A stretch of 64,000 bases of DNA from Psychrobacter vallis (GTDB lineage Bacteria; Pseudomonadota; Gammaproteobacteria; Pseudomonadales; Moraxellaceae), in the NCBI RefSeq assembly GCF_904846715.1, contig NZ_CAJHBU010000008.1, forward strand, positions 86,751-150,750. Reading direction: 5' to 3'. A program made the position numbers and the translations under genes. Under the pieces are notes generated by a model, which was not told the DNA's origin, did not search any database, and saw only the letters and a list, made by a program, of their open reading frames with translations. Positions 17,961-29,200 of the stretch are shown here, in pieces (position 1 is the stretch's first letter; the number at the start of each line of letters is the position of its first letter).

Positions 17961-20900
17961 ATGACTCCAACGATGACGCCAAAAACTTCTTCCCAAACGG
18001 TTACTACTTCTCACGACTCCCACTCTACAGATGGCTTTATCTTGACGCCACCTGCGGTGTTTCCTTATAAGGAGCAGCAGTTGGCTGCGCGTGCCCGTAT
18101 TACCGAGCAAATGGCGTCCAGAATTTTGATGTTGGATGGGGCAATGGGTACACAGATTCAAACCTATAAGCTGGAAGAAGCCGATTATCGTGGTGAGCGT
18201 TTTGCGGATATTAGCCAAGACGTCAGGGGCAATAACGATCTGCTGGTGCTCTCGCAGCCGCATATGATTAGAGAGATTCATGATGATCATCTGGCTGCTG
18301 GGGCAGATATCATCGAGACCAATAGCTTTAACGGTACGCGTCTGTCGATGGCCGACTACGATATGGAATATCTGGTGCCTGAGCTGAATAAAGCGGCGGC
18401 CAAGCTTGCACGGGAAGCGGCTGATGCATTTACCGCTAAGACCCCTGACAAGCCACGTTTTGTCGCAGGCGTCATTGGCCCGACTTCACGCACATGCTCG
18501 CTATCCCCTGATGTCAATGATCCTGCCTTTCGTAACATTACCTTTGATGAATTGGTATTAAATTACCGTGAAGCGACCTTATGCCTGATAGAAGGCGGCG
18601 TCGATATCATTTTGATCGAGACGATCTTTGACACGCTAAACGCCAAAGCAGCGATATTTGCGGTAACTGGCGTGTTTGAAGACATTGGCTTTGAGCTACC
18701 GATCATGATTTCGGGGACGATTACCGATGCGTCAGGTCGAACGCTATCGGGTCAGACAGCTGAGGCGTTTTATAACTCTATTCGACATGCCAAGCCATTG
18801 TCCGTTGGCTTTAACTGTGCGCTTGGTGCCGATGCACTGCGGCCACATATTCAGACGCTATCCAATATCGCGGACACCTATGTCTCTGCCCATCCAAATG
18901 CTGGTCTGCCCAATGAGTTTGGTGAGTATGACGAAACCGCTGAAGAAACCGCTGCCCTACTCGAAGGCTTTGCCAAGGCTGGTATCTTAAACATCGTCGG
19001 CGGCTGCTGCGGTACGACGCCTGAGCACATTCGCCAAATCGCTAAAATGGTGGCGAACTATGCACCGCGCGTCATTCCTGAGATAGCACCTGCCTGCCGC
19101 TTATCAGGTCTAGAGCCATTTACTATCAATGCTGACAGCTTGTTTGTCAACGTGGGTGAACGTACCAACGTCACTGGCTCCAAAAAATTCCTACGCTTGA
19201 TTAAAACCGAAGCCTATCTTGAGGCACTTGATGTCGCTCGCGATCAGGTCGAAGGCGGTGCGCAGATCGTCGATATCAATATGGACGAGGGCATGCTCGA
19301 CTCCAAGCAGGCGATGATTCATTTTATCAATTTGGTGTCTGGTGAACCTGATATCAGCCGTGTGCCCTTGATGATTGACTCATCCAAATGGGACATCATC
19401 GAAGAAGGTCTCAAACGCACACAAGGCAAATCTGTCGTCAACTCGATCTCGTTAAAAGAAGGTCATGCTGAGTTCGTTGAGCGTGCCAAATTATGTATGC
19501 GCTACGGTGCCGCCGTTATCGTTATGGCATTTGATGAAGACGGTCAGGCCGATACCTACGAGCGTAAAATCCAGATTTGTCAACGCAGCTACGATGTATT
19601 GGTCAATGAAGTAGGCTTTCCTTCTGAAGACATTATCTTTGACCCGAATATCTTCGCTGTTGCTACTGGTATCACTGAACATAACAATTATGGCGCGGAT
19701 TTTATCAATGCCACACGCTGGATCACTGAAAACCTGCCTAATGCTATGGTCTCAGGCGGTGTCTCAAACGTCTCATTTAGTTTCCGTGGTAACCCCATTC
19801 GTGAAGCCATCAACTCTGTGTTCCTATACCATGCAATCAAAAACGGCCTGACCATGGGTATCGTCAATCCTGCCATGCTTGAGTTGTACGATGATATTCC
19901 TACCGAGGCTCGTGACGCCATCGAAGATGTCATGCTCAACCGCAACCAAGGTGAGACGGGACAAGATGCAACCGAACGTCTCATGACGGTCGCTGAAAAC
20001 TACCAAGATGGTGGTAAGAAAAAAGACAGTACGGTTGATATGAGCTGGCGTGAAGGGACAGTAGAAGAGCGTATCGCTCATGCACTGGTCAAAGGCATCA
20101 CCACCTTTATCGAAGCGGATACCAAAGAAGCGTGGGAGAAATATCCCAAACCATTAGAAGTCATCGAAGGGCCACTCATGGACGGTATGAACATCGTCGG
20201 TGATTTATTCGGTGCGGGCAAAATGTTCTTACCCCAAGTCGTAAAATCGGCGCGCGTGATGAAGCAATCCGTTGCGTGGCTAAACCCGTATATCGAAGCC
20301 GAAAAGGTTGAAGGCGAAGTCAAAGGTAAAATCCTGATGGCGACGGTCAAAGGCGATGTGCATGATATCGGCAAAAATATCGTTGGTGTGGTGCTCGGCT
20401 GTAACGGCTACGACATCGTCGATCTGGGGGTGATGGTGCCCTGTGAGACTATCCTTGATACCGCTATCAGAGAAAAAGTCGATATCATCGGCCTGTCAGG
20501 TCTGATTACCCCAAGTCTCGACGAGATGGTCTATGTCGCCAAGCAAATGCAAGAGCGCGGTATGACGCTACCACTAATGATCGGCGGGGCGACGACGTCG
20601 AAAGCGCATACTGCCGTCAAGGTTGAGCCGCAATATCAAAACGATGGTGTCATCTACGTCACTGATGCTTCGCGCTCCGTGGGCGTGGTCACCAAGCTGC
20701 TGTCAAAAGAGCACCGTCAAGCGCTTATCGATGAGACGCGCGCAGAGTATGTCAAAGTACGTGAACGCCTCGCCAAGCGTCAACCAAAAGCGGCCAAGGT
20801 TACCTATGCCGAGTCGGTCAAGATTGGCTTTCAGTATGATTGGGAAAATTACGTCCCACCTGTCCCTAATAAGCTAGGACAAGTGATATTTGACGACTAC

Positions 20901-21767
20901 CCGATCACCAACCTGCTGCCTTATATTGATTGGACGCCTTTCTTTATCTCTTGGGGTCTGACGGGTAAATACCCGAAAATATTGCAAGATGATGTCGTCG
21001 GTGAAGCAGCACGAGATCTGTTTGATAATGCCAATGAGCTGATGCAAAAAATGATCGATGAGAAGTCACTCGTGGCCAAAGGCGTGTTTAAGCTTATGCC
21101 CGCTCGTCGTACTGGTACAGATACCGTGACTGTCTATGACAATGCGCCTGCTGATGGCGGCAAACCGACCTATCAGTTTGAGCACTTACGTCAACAAAGC
21201 GACAAAGCCAGTGGCAAGCCAAACTTTAGCTTGGCGGACTTTATCTCGCCATCAGACACGCATACCGACCACTTGGGCGGCTTCACCGTCTCCATCGTCG
21301 GTACAGAAGCATTGGCTGAAAAGTATAAAGCGGCGGGCGATGACTATAACGCTATTATGGTGCAAGCGCTATCTGATCGCTTGGCAGAAGCCTTTGCCGA
21401 GCATCTGCATGAGCTGATTCGTAAAAACTATTGGGGCTATCAACCGACCGAATCACTCACCAATGATGAGATGATCAAAGAAAAATACGTCGGTATCCGT
21501 CCTGCCCCTGGCTACCCTGCTTGCCCTGAACACACCGAAAAAGGCAAACTGTTTGACTGGCTCGGTACCGTTGACGCTATCGGCACGACCTTGACCGAAA
21601 GCTATGCGATGTGGCCTGCGTCCTCCGTCAGCGGATTTTATTACTCGCATCCTGAAAGTGAGTACTTCAATGTCGGTAAGATCAGCCGCGATCAGTTAGA
21701 GAGTTATGCTGAGCGTAAAGGCTGGGATATGAAAACTGCTGAGAAGTGGTTAAATCCGAATTTGTAA
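17961..21767 (+). CDS. metH: Cobalamin-dependent methionine synthase
   Basis: Transfers a methyl group from 5-methyltetrahydrofolate to homocysteine via B12. All four modules are present in 1268 residues: homocysteine-binding barrel (about 50-375, zinc Cys in GFNCALGAD and [11 protein letters not shown]), pterin-binding barrel (about 390-660, [13 protein letters not shown]), cobalamin cap and Rossmann domain (about 690-930, axial His in DVHDIGKN near residue 800, with [12 protein letters not shown]), and the AdoMet reactivation domain (about 960-1268, [15 protein letters not shown] near 1175). The N-terminal ~45 residues before the first barrel are a low-complexity Thr/Ser stretch absent from E. 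coli MetH. ATG at 17973 is an alternative start. Confidence 0.97.
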   Translation: MTPTMTPKTSSQTVTTSHDSHSTDGFILTPPAVFPYKEQQLAARARITEQMASRILMLDGAMGTQIQTYKLEEADYRGERFADISQDVRGNNDLLVLSQPHMIREIHDDHLAAGADIIETNSFNGTRLSMADYDMEYLVPELNKAAAKLAREAADAFTAKTPDKPRFVAGVIGPTSRTCSLSPDVNDPAFRNITFDELVLNYREATLCLIEGGVDIILIETIFDTLNAKAAIFAVTGVFEDIGFELPIMISGTITDASGRTLSGQTAEAFYNSIRHAKPLSVGFNCALGADALRPHIQTLSNIADTYVSAHPNAGLPNEFGEYDETAEETAALLEGFAKAGILNIVGGCCGTTPEHIRQIAKMVANYAPRVIPEIAPACRLSGLEPFTINADSLFVNVGERTNVTGSKKFLRLIKTEAYLEALDVARDQVEGGAQIVDINMDEGMLDSKQAMIHFINLVSGEPDISRVPLMIDSSKWDIIEEGLKRTQGKSVVNSISLKEGHAEFVERAKLCMRYGAAVIVMAFDEDGQADTYERKIQICQRSYDVLVNEVGFPSEDIIFDPNIFAVATGITEHNNYGADFINATRWITENLPNAMVSGGVSNVSFSFRGNPIREAINSVFLYHAIKNGLTMGIVNPAMLELYDDIPTEARDAIEDVMLNRNQGETGQDATERLMTVAENYQDGGKKKDSTVDMSWREGTVEERIAHALVKGITTFIEADTKEAWEKYPKPLEVIEGPLMDGMNIVGDLFGAGKMFLPQVVKSARVMKQSVAWLNPYIEAEKVEGEVKGKILMATVKGDVHDIGKNIVGVVLGCNGYDIVDLGVMVPCETILDTAIREKVDIIGLSGLITPSLDEMVYVAKQMQERGMTLPLMIGGATTSKAHTAVKVEPQYQNDGVIYVTDASRSVGVVTKLLSKEHRQALIDETRAEYVKVRERLAKRQPKAAKVTYAESVKIGFQYDWENYVPPVPNKLGQVIFDDYPITNLLPYIDWTPFFISWGLTGKYPKILQDDVVGEAARDLFDNANELMQKMIDEKSLVAKGVFKLMPARRTGTDTVTVYDNAPADGGKPTYQFEHLRQQSDKASGKPNFSLADFISPSDTHTDHLGGFTVSIVGTEALAEKYKAAGDDYNAIMVQALSDRLAEAFAEHLHELIRKNYWGYQPTESLTNDEMIKEKYVGIRPAPGYPACPEHTEKGKLFDWLGTVDAIGTTLTESYAMWPASSVSGFYYSHPESEYFNVGKISRDQLESYAERKGWDMKTAEKWLNPNL

Positions 21768-21803
21768 TGAATTAACAACTATACATTGTAATGGACACAA
21801 TAA

Positions 21804-22532
21804 ATGATAGACAAAAACAATCTCAAAGATGTACTTAGATTTTTAGATTTTGAAGAAAATGGTGATATTTTTATTCAACGATATGATAATGATGCTTATC
21901 TAAAAGTTGATTTCCATAAAAAAGAGCTAATTTATCCAGAAGATAGAGGTTTGAATATTAATGAGCGTCAAACTTGCAACTTTACACAGAATGAAAATTT
22001 TGTCGTCTTTGAATGTGTTCATCGCTTACTGGCTCAAGGGTACAAGCCTGAACATATCGAGCTTGAACCAAAATGGCAAGTTGGTCATGGTGCTAGCGGT
22101 GGACGTGCCGACGTTCTGATCAAAGACAATCAAGGCGATACCTTACTGATTATCGAGTGTAAAACAGCCGGCAATGAGCTAACTAAAGCATGGAGTCGAA
22201 CACTACAAGATGGTGGGCAACTATTTAGTTATGTTAAGCAGACCAGTACCACTCAATTCATCTGTCTTTACGCATCTAATTGGATTGATGACCAAGTCAA
22301 ACCTGATTATTATCTTATTTCGCTAAACGATAATGAGAGGTTAATTAATGAGCTGAATGAAATTAGTGATATTCCTGTATTGACCTATGCAGACAGCAAG
22401 TTGCGTGCGGTAGAAGATATCTTTAACACATGGAAAGACACTTATCAGCGCGACTACACGACGCGAGGATTGTTTGAGTCTGATATCCAAGCCTATCATA
22501 TCGGTAAAAAAACTACTCACTGGATGATTTGA
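21804..22532 (+). CDS. Nuclease part of a split RMS restriction enzyme (HsdR-N domain)
   Basis: A 242-residue PD-(D/E)XK nuclease domain of the Type I restriction R-subunit N-terminal family. The site residues are the Asp in GGRADVLI near residue 102 and ECK near residues 117-119, followed by the conserved WSRTLQDGGQLFSY. No helicase motors follow. Instead the frame runs into a tract of seven A (22506-22512), continues as only TTHWMI and stops. The -1 frame from the same tract continues as KNYSLDDLITIS straight into the methyltransferase. I read this as the N-terminus of one ~1330-residue enzyme like AloI/PpiI-type Type IIB proteins, split by a one-base change or joined by slippage. Confidence 0.8.
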   Translation: MIDKNNLKDVLRFLDFEENGDIFIQRYDNDAYLKVDFHKKELIYPEDRGLNINERQTCNFTQNENFVVFECVHRLLAQGYKPEHIELEPKWQVGHGASGGRADVLIKDNQGDTLLIIECKTAGNELTKAWSRTLQDGGQLFSYVKQTSTTQFICLYASNWIDDQVKPDYYLISLNDNERLINELNEISDIPVLTYADSKLRAVEDIFNTWKDTYQRDYTTRGLFESDIQAYHIGKKTTHWMI

Positions 22533-25500
22533 TAACCATCAGTAGCAGCGATATTCAAGGTAAATATAATGAGTTTGCAACTATCATGCGTCAGCATAAT
22601 GTTTCAGGTCGCGAAAACGCATTCGATAAGCTTGTTAATTTGTTTTTATGTAAAATCGTTGATGAGACAAACAACTCTCAAGACCTAAAATTCCACTGGA
22701 AAGGTATCAGCTACGACAGTCCTTTTGATCTGCAAGATCGTTTGCAAGCGCTCTATCAGCAAGGTATGAAAAAATTCTTGGATGAGGAAGTTACTTATGT
22801 TCGAGATGATGAAGTTGAAACAGCCTTTCGATTCTATAAAAACGACCCAGTAGAGACCCAAAAAGCCATCAAAGCAATGTTTCGTCGTCTTAAATTTTTT
22901 ACGAACAACGACTTTGCTTTTATCGATGTACACAACGAAAGACTGTTTCAGCAAAACTCAGTGGTACTTCTTAAGATAGTCAAAATGCTCCAAGACATCC
23001 GCCTAAAAACCAATGAAGAAAATCAGTTCTTAGGTGATATGTTTGAAGGCTTTTTAGACCAAGGCGTTAAACAGTCAGAAGGGCAGTTTTTTACGCCAAT
23101 GCCAATTGTAAAGTTCATCATGAACGCATTACCTTTGGATAAAATTATTGCTACCTCAGAGGAAATCCCCAAAGTTATTGACTATGCTTGCGGTGCAGGA
23201 CATTTTTTAAACGAGTATGCCTCCTCGATAAGACCTATTATCGAAAATGACCCTGCTAAAAATTTAGCAGAATATTATGACAGTATTACTGGTATTGAAA
23301 AAGAATATCGACTGTCAAAAGTCGCTAAAGTTTCCGCTTTTATGTATGGACAAGATGATATCAATATCATTTATGCTGATGCTTTGGGCGGTAACGAAGA
23401 CATCAAAAATAATACTTACTCAATATTGGTAGCCAATCCCCCTTATAGCGTTAAAGGATTTTTGGATACGCTAAAGCCCAGTGAGCGCAGACAGTTTGAA
23501 CTACTCAACTATATTGATGAAAAAAGCTATACCGTCAATAATAGCATCGAGACTTTCTTTATCGAGCGTGCCAAACAGCTACTAAAAACGGATGGCGTGG
23601 CGGCTATTATTGTGCCCTCCTCCATTCTGACTAAAGGTAAAGCCAGTAGTACCTCATCCTCCAAAAATATCTATGTCGCTACTCGTGAAATCTTATTAAA
23701 ATACTTTGATATCGTGGCGATAGCAGAGTTTGGCAGTGGTACTTTTGGCAAAACAGGCACTAATACCGTGACATTGTTTTTGAGACGAAAAACGACGGAT
23801 GCACCCAGCGAAGCCGACCACTATGCAGAACGAGTAGAGCATTGGTTTAACCCTATTCAAAATAGTAACGCGTCAACAAGCACGTCTGTAGATACCAGTA
23901 CTGTATTTGATGACAATCATTTTATCGATGACTATTGTGCTCATCTTGAGTTAGATGCTGACAATTATAAAACCCTACTCGTGGGTGCTCCTAATGAAGC
24001 GCTACTTAATAGCGAGTATTTTGCCAGTTATGTCAAAGAGTTCGATAAATGGTCAGAGATTAAAAACCTCAAAAAGCGTCAGTCTTTTAAGGCGTTATCT
24101 ACCGATGAGCAAAAAGCAGTGCTGGATATGCGTTTGGTTGAGTATTTGAAAACCGCTGAAAAGGACAAGATGTATTATTTCGTTTTAGCCAGCCTAAATC
24201 CTCAGCCTGTTTTGATTATCAAAAGTCCTAGTAAAACCAAAGAGATGAAGGCATTTTTGGGTTATGAGTGGAGTAGCGCCAAAGGCAATGAAGGTATCAA
24301 ATACTTGGGCGGGACAAAATTACCTGAAGAACAACCAGTTGATGAAGATAGTGGCGAGGTAGCACTAGAAGAGGAAGACAAGCGAGTACTTAGCAATTTA
24401 TATAATTTGGAGAATATCAATACACCGCTTTATAACCCGAAGGATAAACAGGATGCCAATAAGATCAATCACTTAATCAGCCAGAACTTTCAGAAAGAAG
24501 CAATTAGTATTTCTGAGGAGTTAAAGCCTTTTGTCACCAAAGCGCGGTTGATGGATATGCTTGATTTTACCGTGGTTGATTTTAATAAGGCAATTAGTTT
24601 GACTCTTAAAGAAGATATTAAAATTGATACTAAATGGGATTTAGTTCGTATATCAGATATCGCTGAAACTAGTTCAGGCGGTACACCGAAATCAGATAAT
24701 CATCAATTTTATGATGGTGGCACTATTCCTTGGCTCAATAGTGGAGAAGTAAAGAATGGTTTGATAACTGGAACTAAAAACTACATTACGGAGGAAGGAT
24801 TAAAGAACTCATCGGCTAAAATATTTCCAATTGATACTGTGCTTGTGGCTATGTATGGTGCTACTGCTGGTCAAGTAGGTATCTTAAAGTTTACATCAAG
24901 TACAAATCAAGCTGTATGTGGAATGATAACGAACGAAAAATGCCTACCTATGTATTTATTTTATTTTTTATCAACTCAGCTTGAAAACTTGTTAAAACTA
25001 AGAATAGGTGTTGCACGGTTAAATTTATCTCAAGGTATTATTCAAAATAGTAATCTCCCATTACCTCCTATAGACGTTCAAAAGCAGATAATTGATGAAT
25101 GTCAGATAGTAGATCATGAAGTCGAGAAAGCAAAAGACAGTATTAAAGATATATCGCAGCTTATTGAAAAAGGTATTAATGAGTATTATAGAAAAAGTTA
25201 TCCAATTAAAAAACTGAATGACTTTGCTCTGTTTAATCCTTCTAAAAGTGAGGTAAGTTCAAGGCAGGATAATTTAGAAGTATCTTTTATTGAAATGTCA
25301 TCTGTTAATGAGAAAGGCTATATCGACTACAAAGAAGACAGACTACTTAAAGATGTTAAGCAAGGCAGTTATAAATATTTTGCAGAAAATGATATCATTA
25401 TTGCCAAAATTACACCTTGTATGGAAAACGGTAAATGTGCGATAGTTACGGGACTTACCAATAATATAGGTTTCGGTAGTTCAGAGTTCCATGTCATTAG

Positions 25501-25777
25501 AGTAGATAGCGAGATTAGTTCAAGTAATTATGTATTCGCTTTTTTAAATCGTGAAACCATTAGACAAGAAGCTGAAAAGCATGTGACAGGCTCAAGCGGT
25601 CATCGTCGTGTACCAGCTAGCTTTTATCAAAATCTCGAAATTCCATTACCAAGTCTTGATGAACAAATTGAATTAGTCAATACGGTAAGTGAACTTCAAG
25701 ATCGTATTTCACAAGCTCAAGCTCTTATCGATGCAAGCGTAGGCAGAAAGTACGTTATTATTCAAAGCTATCTGTAG
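22529..25777 (+). CDS. N6-adenine methyltransferase/specificity part of a split RMS restriction enzyme
   Basis: The 1082 residues have an N-terminal HsdM-like helical region (KYNEFATIMRQHNVSGRENAFDKL). The SAM site DYACGAGHF lies near residue 218 and the catalytic NPPY near 303. A ~250-residue linking region follows. Then come two HsdS-like target recognition domains, from about 702 (WDLVRISDIAETSSGGTPK) and about 890 (YPIKKLNDFALFNPS), each followed by a helical spacer. Two TRDs in one chain predict a bipartite recognition sequence. The frame can start only at TTG 22529, overlapping the nuclease stop, with no good ribosome-binding site. Natural translation is probably by frameshift from, or coupling to, the nuclease gene. 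Confidence 0.85.
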   Translation: MITISSSDIQGKYNEFATIMRQHNVSGRENAFDKLVNLFLCKIVDETNNSQDLKFHWKGISYDSPFDLQDRLQALYQQGMKKFLDEEVTYVRDDEVETAFRFYKNDPVETQKAIKAMFRRLKFFTNNDFAFIDVHNERLFQQNSVVLLKIVKMLQDIRLKTNEENQFLGDMFEGFLDQGVKQSEGQFFTPMPIVKFIMNALPLDKIIATSEEIPKVIDYACGAGHFLNEYASSIRPIIENDPAKNLAEYYDSITGIEKEYRLSKVAKVSAFMYGQDDINIIYADALGGNEDIKNNTYSILVANPPYSVKGFLDTLKPSERRQFELLNYIDEKSYTVNNSIETFFIERAKQLLKTDGVAAIIVPSSILTKGKASSTSSSKNIYVATREILLKYFDIVAIAEFGSGTFGKTGTNTVTLFLRRKTTDAPSEADHYAERVEHWFNPIQNSNASTSTSVDTSTVFDDNHFIDDYCAHLELDADNYKTLLVGAPNEALLNSEYFASYVKEFDKWSEIKNLKKRQSFKALSTDEQKAVLDMRLVEYLKTAEKDKMYYFVLASLNPQPVLIIKSPSKTKEMKAFLGYEWSSAKGNEGIKYLGGTKLPEEQPVDEDSGEVALEEEDKRVLSNLYNLENINTPLYNPKDKQDANKINHLISQNFQKEAISISEELKPFVTKARLMDMLDFTVVDFNKAISLTLKEDIKIDTKWDLVRISDIAETSSGGTPKSDNHQFYDGGTIPWLNSGEVKNGLITGTKNYITEEGLKNSSAKIFPIDTVLVAMYGATAGQVGILKFTSSTNQAVCGMITNEKCLPMYLFYFLSTQLENLLKLRIGVARLNLSQGIIQNSNLPLPPIDVQKQIIDECQIVDHEVEKAKDSIKDISQLIEKGINEYYRKSYPIKKLNDFALFNPSKSEVSSRQDNLEVSFIEMSSVNEKGYIDYKEDRLLKDVKQGSYKYFAENDIIIAKITPCMENGKCAIVTGLTNNIGFGSSEFHVIRVDSEISSSNYVFAFLNRETIRQEAEKHVTGSSGHRRVPASFYQNLEIPLPSLDEQIELVNTVSELQDRISQAQALIDASVGRKYVIIQSYL

Positions 25778-25788
25778 ACATCTGATAA

Positions 25789-25815
25789 AAAGGCGACTTA
25801 CTTTTTGTCGCCTTT
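25789..25815 (+). terminator. Terminator of the restriction-modification gene, overlapping the DUF2256 gene end
   Basis: AAAGGCGAC / GTCGCCTTT stem followed by a pyrimidine-rich stretch. The right arm lies within the last codons of the convergent DUF2256 gene. Confidence 0.65.
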
Positions 25816-25947
25816 CTTCCCCCGCCGACACTTCTCAGAACAATAAATCACCTGATCCCAGTCTTTCTCCCACTTCTTACGCCACGTAAACGGGCGCTGG
25901 CAGACGGGGCAGATTTTTTGCGGTAAGTTTGCTTTTTTATGTGCCAT
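25798..25947 (-). CDS. DUF2256 zinc-ribbon microprotein A
   Basis: A 49-residue protein with two cysteine pairs, [19 protein letters not shown] and [13 protein letters not shown], the layout of the DUF2256 family. The four cysteines should bind one zinc ion. Half of the remaining residues are basic or aromatic, which would suit nucleic-acid binding, but no function is established. GGGAG lies upstream of the ATG. It is the second of two tandem paralogues and the last gene of the run that starts with the YqiJ-like gene. Confidence 0.85.
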   Translation of the reverse strand: MAHKKANLPQKICPVCQRPFTWRKKWEKDWDQVIYCSEKCRRGKKGDKK

Positions 25948-25991
25948 TGTCTGCTCCCTTTTCCCATATATCTCTAACTGATTATTAACGC

Positions 25992-26162
25992 CTATTTATC
26001 TTCTTTTTGATGATCCAACCCTTCATACTTCTTAATTCGACGGCATTGGTCTGAGCAATAGACCATACTCTCCCAGTTTTTATCGAGCTTTTTAGTCCAG
26101 CTAAACTCACGCTCGCAGACAGGACAGAGTTTTTTTCGAACGTTCTTCTTTTTGTGCGCCAT
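25992..26162 (-). CDS. DUF2256 zinc-ribbon microprotein B
   Basis: A 56-residue paralogue of the downstream gene. It begins [20 protein letters not shown] and has the second cysteine pair in [13 protein letters not shown]. The tail is longer and more charged. It starts 63 bases after the stop of the giant ATPase gene, so it may share its transcript. Another frame through the same DNA is longer on paper but has no family match. The cysteine pattern and the close similarity to microprotein A decide the frame. Confidence 0.85.
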   Translation of the reverse strand: MAHKKKNVRKKLCPVCEREFSWTKKLDKNWESMVYCSDQCRRIKKYEGLDHQKEDK

Positions 26163-26225
26163 ACATTTCTCATTGGTTTGTTTACGACATTAGTCACTTG
26201 CCAGTATAGTCTAATCATCTACATA

Positions 26226-29200
26226 CTACTCATAGTCATCGAAGATTTTGTTTAGCCTGTTGAGGCTACTGACGATTAGCTTGCCAGATTGATCGGTACT
26301 GCTATCAATCGCCAGCTTCTCGTCCATACGTATAGTCAGCGGTTCTAATGCTTGCTTAAGGGCATTTGCCATGAGTGCGGTCTGCTGATGAATATCAGGC
26401 GTATCGCTATCTGCTATTTGATCGTCATTACTCTTAATCAGGTTCTCCGTTAAGCTATGAGACAAGCTATCCGCCATGTTTTGTGCCAGCTGTTCAACGG
26501 CATCGACCAGCTGTGTCATCAGTGCTTTTTGCACGTCTTGGTTTTGCTTGAGATACTCGCCTTCGGCTTTATGATCGTGCTTATATATTTGCAGCAATTG
26601 GCTCACGCTTTTCTCAAAGCCATTATCGATGCTATCGCTGACGACTTTGGCATTATTGATCACGCTATCGGCTAGGATTTTTTGTGAGGCTAACTGCGCC
26701 TCAATCTGAGTCTCTAACTGGGCTTGGCGCTCTACTTCTCGTAAGCGAGCGATTTGCTCTGGGTCATTTTTGGTTAAGTACGTCTCAAACTGGCTGCTGA
26801 TGGCATTGAAGCCACTCGCCAAATCCACCAACTGCGCGACGATTCGCGCGCCCGTATCACCGTCTTCGCCGCCCATGGCTTTGTTACGTAAGAAGTCGGC
26901 TTTGATTTGCGACCATCGTGCTTTTTCTGCTTCGGTCAAGACACCGCGCATCTCGCCAAGCTTGAGCAAGTTACTCTCTGCACCTTGGGTCAATAGTTGC
27001 GACTCGCCCAAATAGTGATCGTCTATCAACTGGTTAAGCTCTGCTTCATTCATGACCGCCGACAGCTTTTCAGTCATCTTATTCATATTACGATAACTGC
27101 CTTGCAGCTTGAATATCGGCTCAATACGATATTTATCATCTTGCGAGGCAGAAGCAATGTAGGCTTGATTGACATCGAGAATGACTGCTTGCACCCGAAA
27201 CATATGACGCAAGATGGCGACAACCTCATTAATCTCTGAGGTGCTATATGGATAAGTCAGATCGCTGCTTTGTGCTTGCGCGAGGTTGGCATTGTCCGTT
27301 TTTGCCATTTTAATCAAACGATGTACATCGCTTAAATCACGGTTGGCCAGTGGTGCTAGAACCGTATTAGAAGTCAGCGAGTTTTCGATATAACTGAGTG
27401 CAAAAATCTCTTCCATGCCGCTCATGATATCGCCTAAGTTGTAGATATCGGCACGGTTGGCGAGCATATCAGGCACTTTAAACGCTTCACCGCTTTCGGT
27501 GTACGGATTACCAGCCATGACCACGCAGAACTTTTTGCCACGCATGTCATAGGTTTTGGTCTTACCTTGCCAGACGCCATCTATACGGCGTGTGCCATCG
27601 CCCAATGAAATAAACTTCTGCAAAAACTCCGCATGTGTATGCTGGATGTCATCGAGATAAAGCATGACGTTATTGCCCATCTCAAAGGCTAAGTTGATTT
27701 TATTCAGCTCTTCTCTTGCGGTGGCATTGGGTGCTTTTTCTGGATCTAATGAGGTGACATCATGACCGAGTGACGGACAGTTAATCTTCATAAAGATAAG
27801 GCCGAGACGATTGGCTACATATTCCATCAAGGTCGTTTTACCATAACCTGGTGGCGATATCATCATGAGGATACCCATCAAGTCGGTACGCTTATCTTCG
27901 CCGACCGTGCCCATCTGCTTGGCGAGGTTGTCACCGATCAGTGGCAGATAGCTCTCGTTAATCAGACGGTTACGCACAAATGAGGACAATGGACGCGGCA
28001 TAAACTCATCCAGTCGCAACGTTTCTTTTGAGTCATGCAATATCTCTGAACGCATCGCCAGATAACGTCTGTAAGCAGGGATGACTTGAGTATCATGATG
28101 ATGCAGACGATTTAAGAAATCATCGACAGCAAAGGTTAAAGTCTGCTGATGAATACGCGCATGCTCACCCAATAGATTGTTAACTTGACTCTCAAGCGAT
28201 ACCTTACCCGTGCTACGCTCAAAACTCTGCACTGGATTGAGTGGGTTATTGATACTGGTCAATGACATGGGTGATGAGGTGATTGAGGAAAATGATAAGG
28301 CAGATGGCGTAGCATTTGTACCTTGATTACCTAGACCGTTATTGTTTTGACCTTTATTAAGCGCCCCTTTATCAAAGCTCGCGCCTGAGTCAATAAGGCG
28401 CTGTACCAAGGCTTCACGCTGGGTATCATTTAATTGGGTAAGTAAAACAGCAATGGCTTCAGGCACATAATGGCGACCACTCTCTAGCTGTTGTTTGCGT
28501 AGCGCCTCTTTTTCCTTACTCTCAGCAATCTGCTCTTCACTGAGTGCGCCTTCTTTACCATCCGTTTGATCACTAGGCGTCTCAGTATTACCGTAAGTCT
28601 TATCAAGTAACGCATGAAACCATGTGGCTAATAGCTCATAAGCAGATTTGGGTTGAAAGCCAAGCTTACCGATTGCAGATTGTAGTTGCTCAAAGCTGGC
28701 AGTATGTTGCGCGCTGCCTGAAGCACTGTTCAACGTTTGGCTTAGTTGCTCACACAACTGCTGCGCTTGTTGACTGGTTTGCCAGCTTATTGCGTTATAT
28801 GCGCCTGCATTCGATTCAGCCGACTGCCCCATGACGCTAACTAAGTATTCACTAGCCAGCTGAACATAACTTGGTTTAAAGATATTGCTCTTATGAATGT
28901 CGCTGGTATTTGAATTGAGTTCTGAATCCAATGCGGCATCTGACGGCTTTTTAGCATCGTCATTATGAGCTATGACGAAGTGACGCATCACTTGGCTCAT
29001 GTCTTCAACTAGCAAAGATTTCGCCGTGTCACTGCCGAGTGCGAGGCGCAGTTGCTCAGCGGTAGCCGCTCTATCCGTCCAGTTGCTCGCACGCGTCAGC
29101 ACTGATTCATTCAGCCAATTGTCATAACCGAACTGGCGCAAGCTGTCTAAACCAAGTGCTTGTACGATATTTAACTGCCAATAAAATAATTGCGCCAGTG

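Noticed and set aside
22505..22513. Canonical X-XXY-YYZ programmed -1 frameshift heptamer at the restriction enzyme split
   Set aside because: The preceding base is T and the zero-frame codons are AAA AAA, so the textbook A-AAA-AAC register does not fit exactly. I keep the general slippage/phase-variation idea but not a proven heptamer.
25985..26218. 77-codon minus-strand frame over the DUF2256 region
   Set aside because: Out of frame with the DUF2256 protein whose cysteine pattern is clear; the product resembles nothing and only shadows the real gene.
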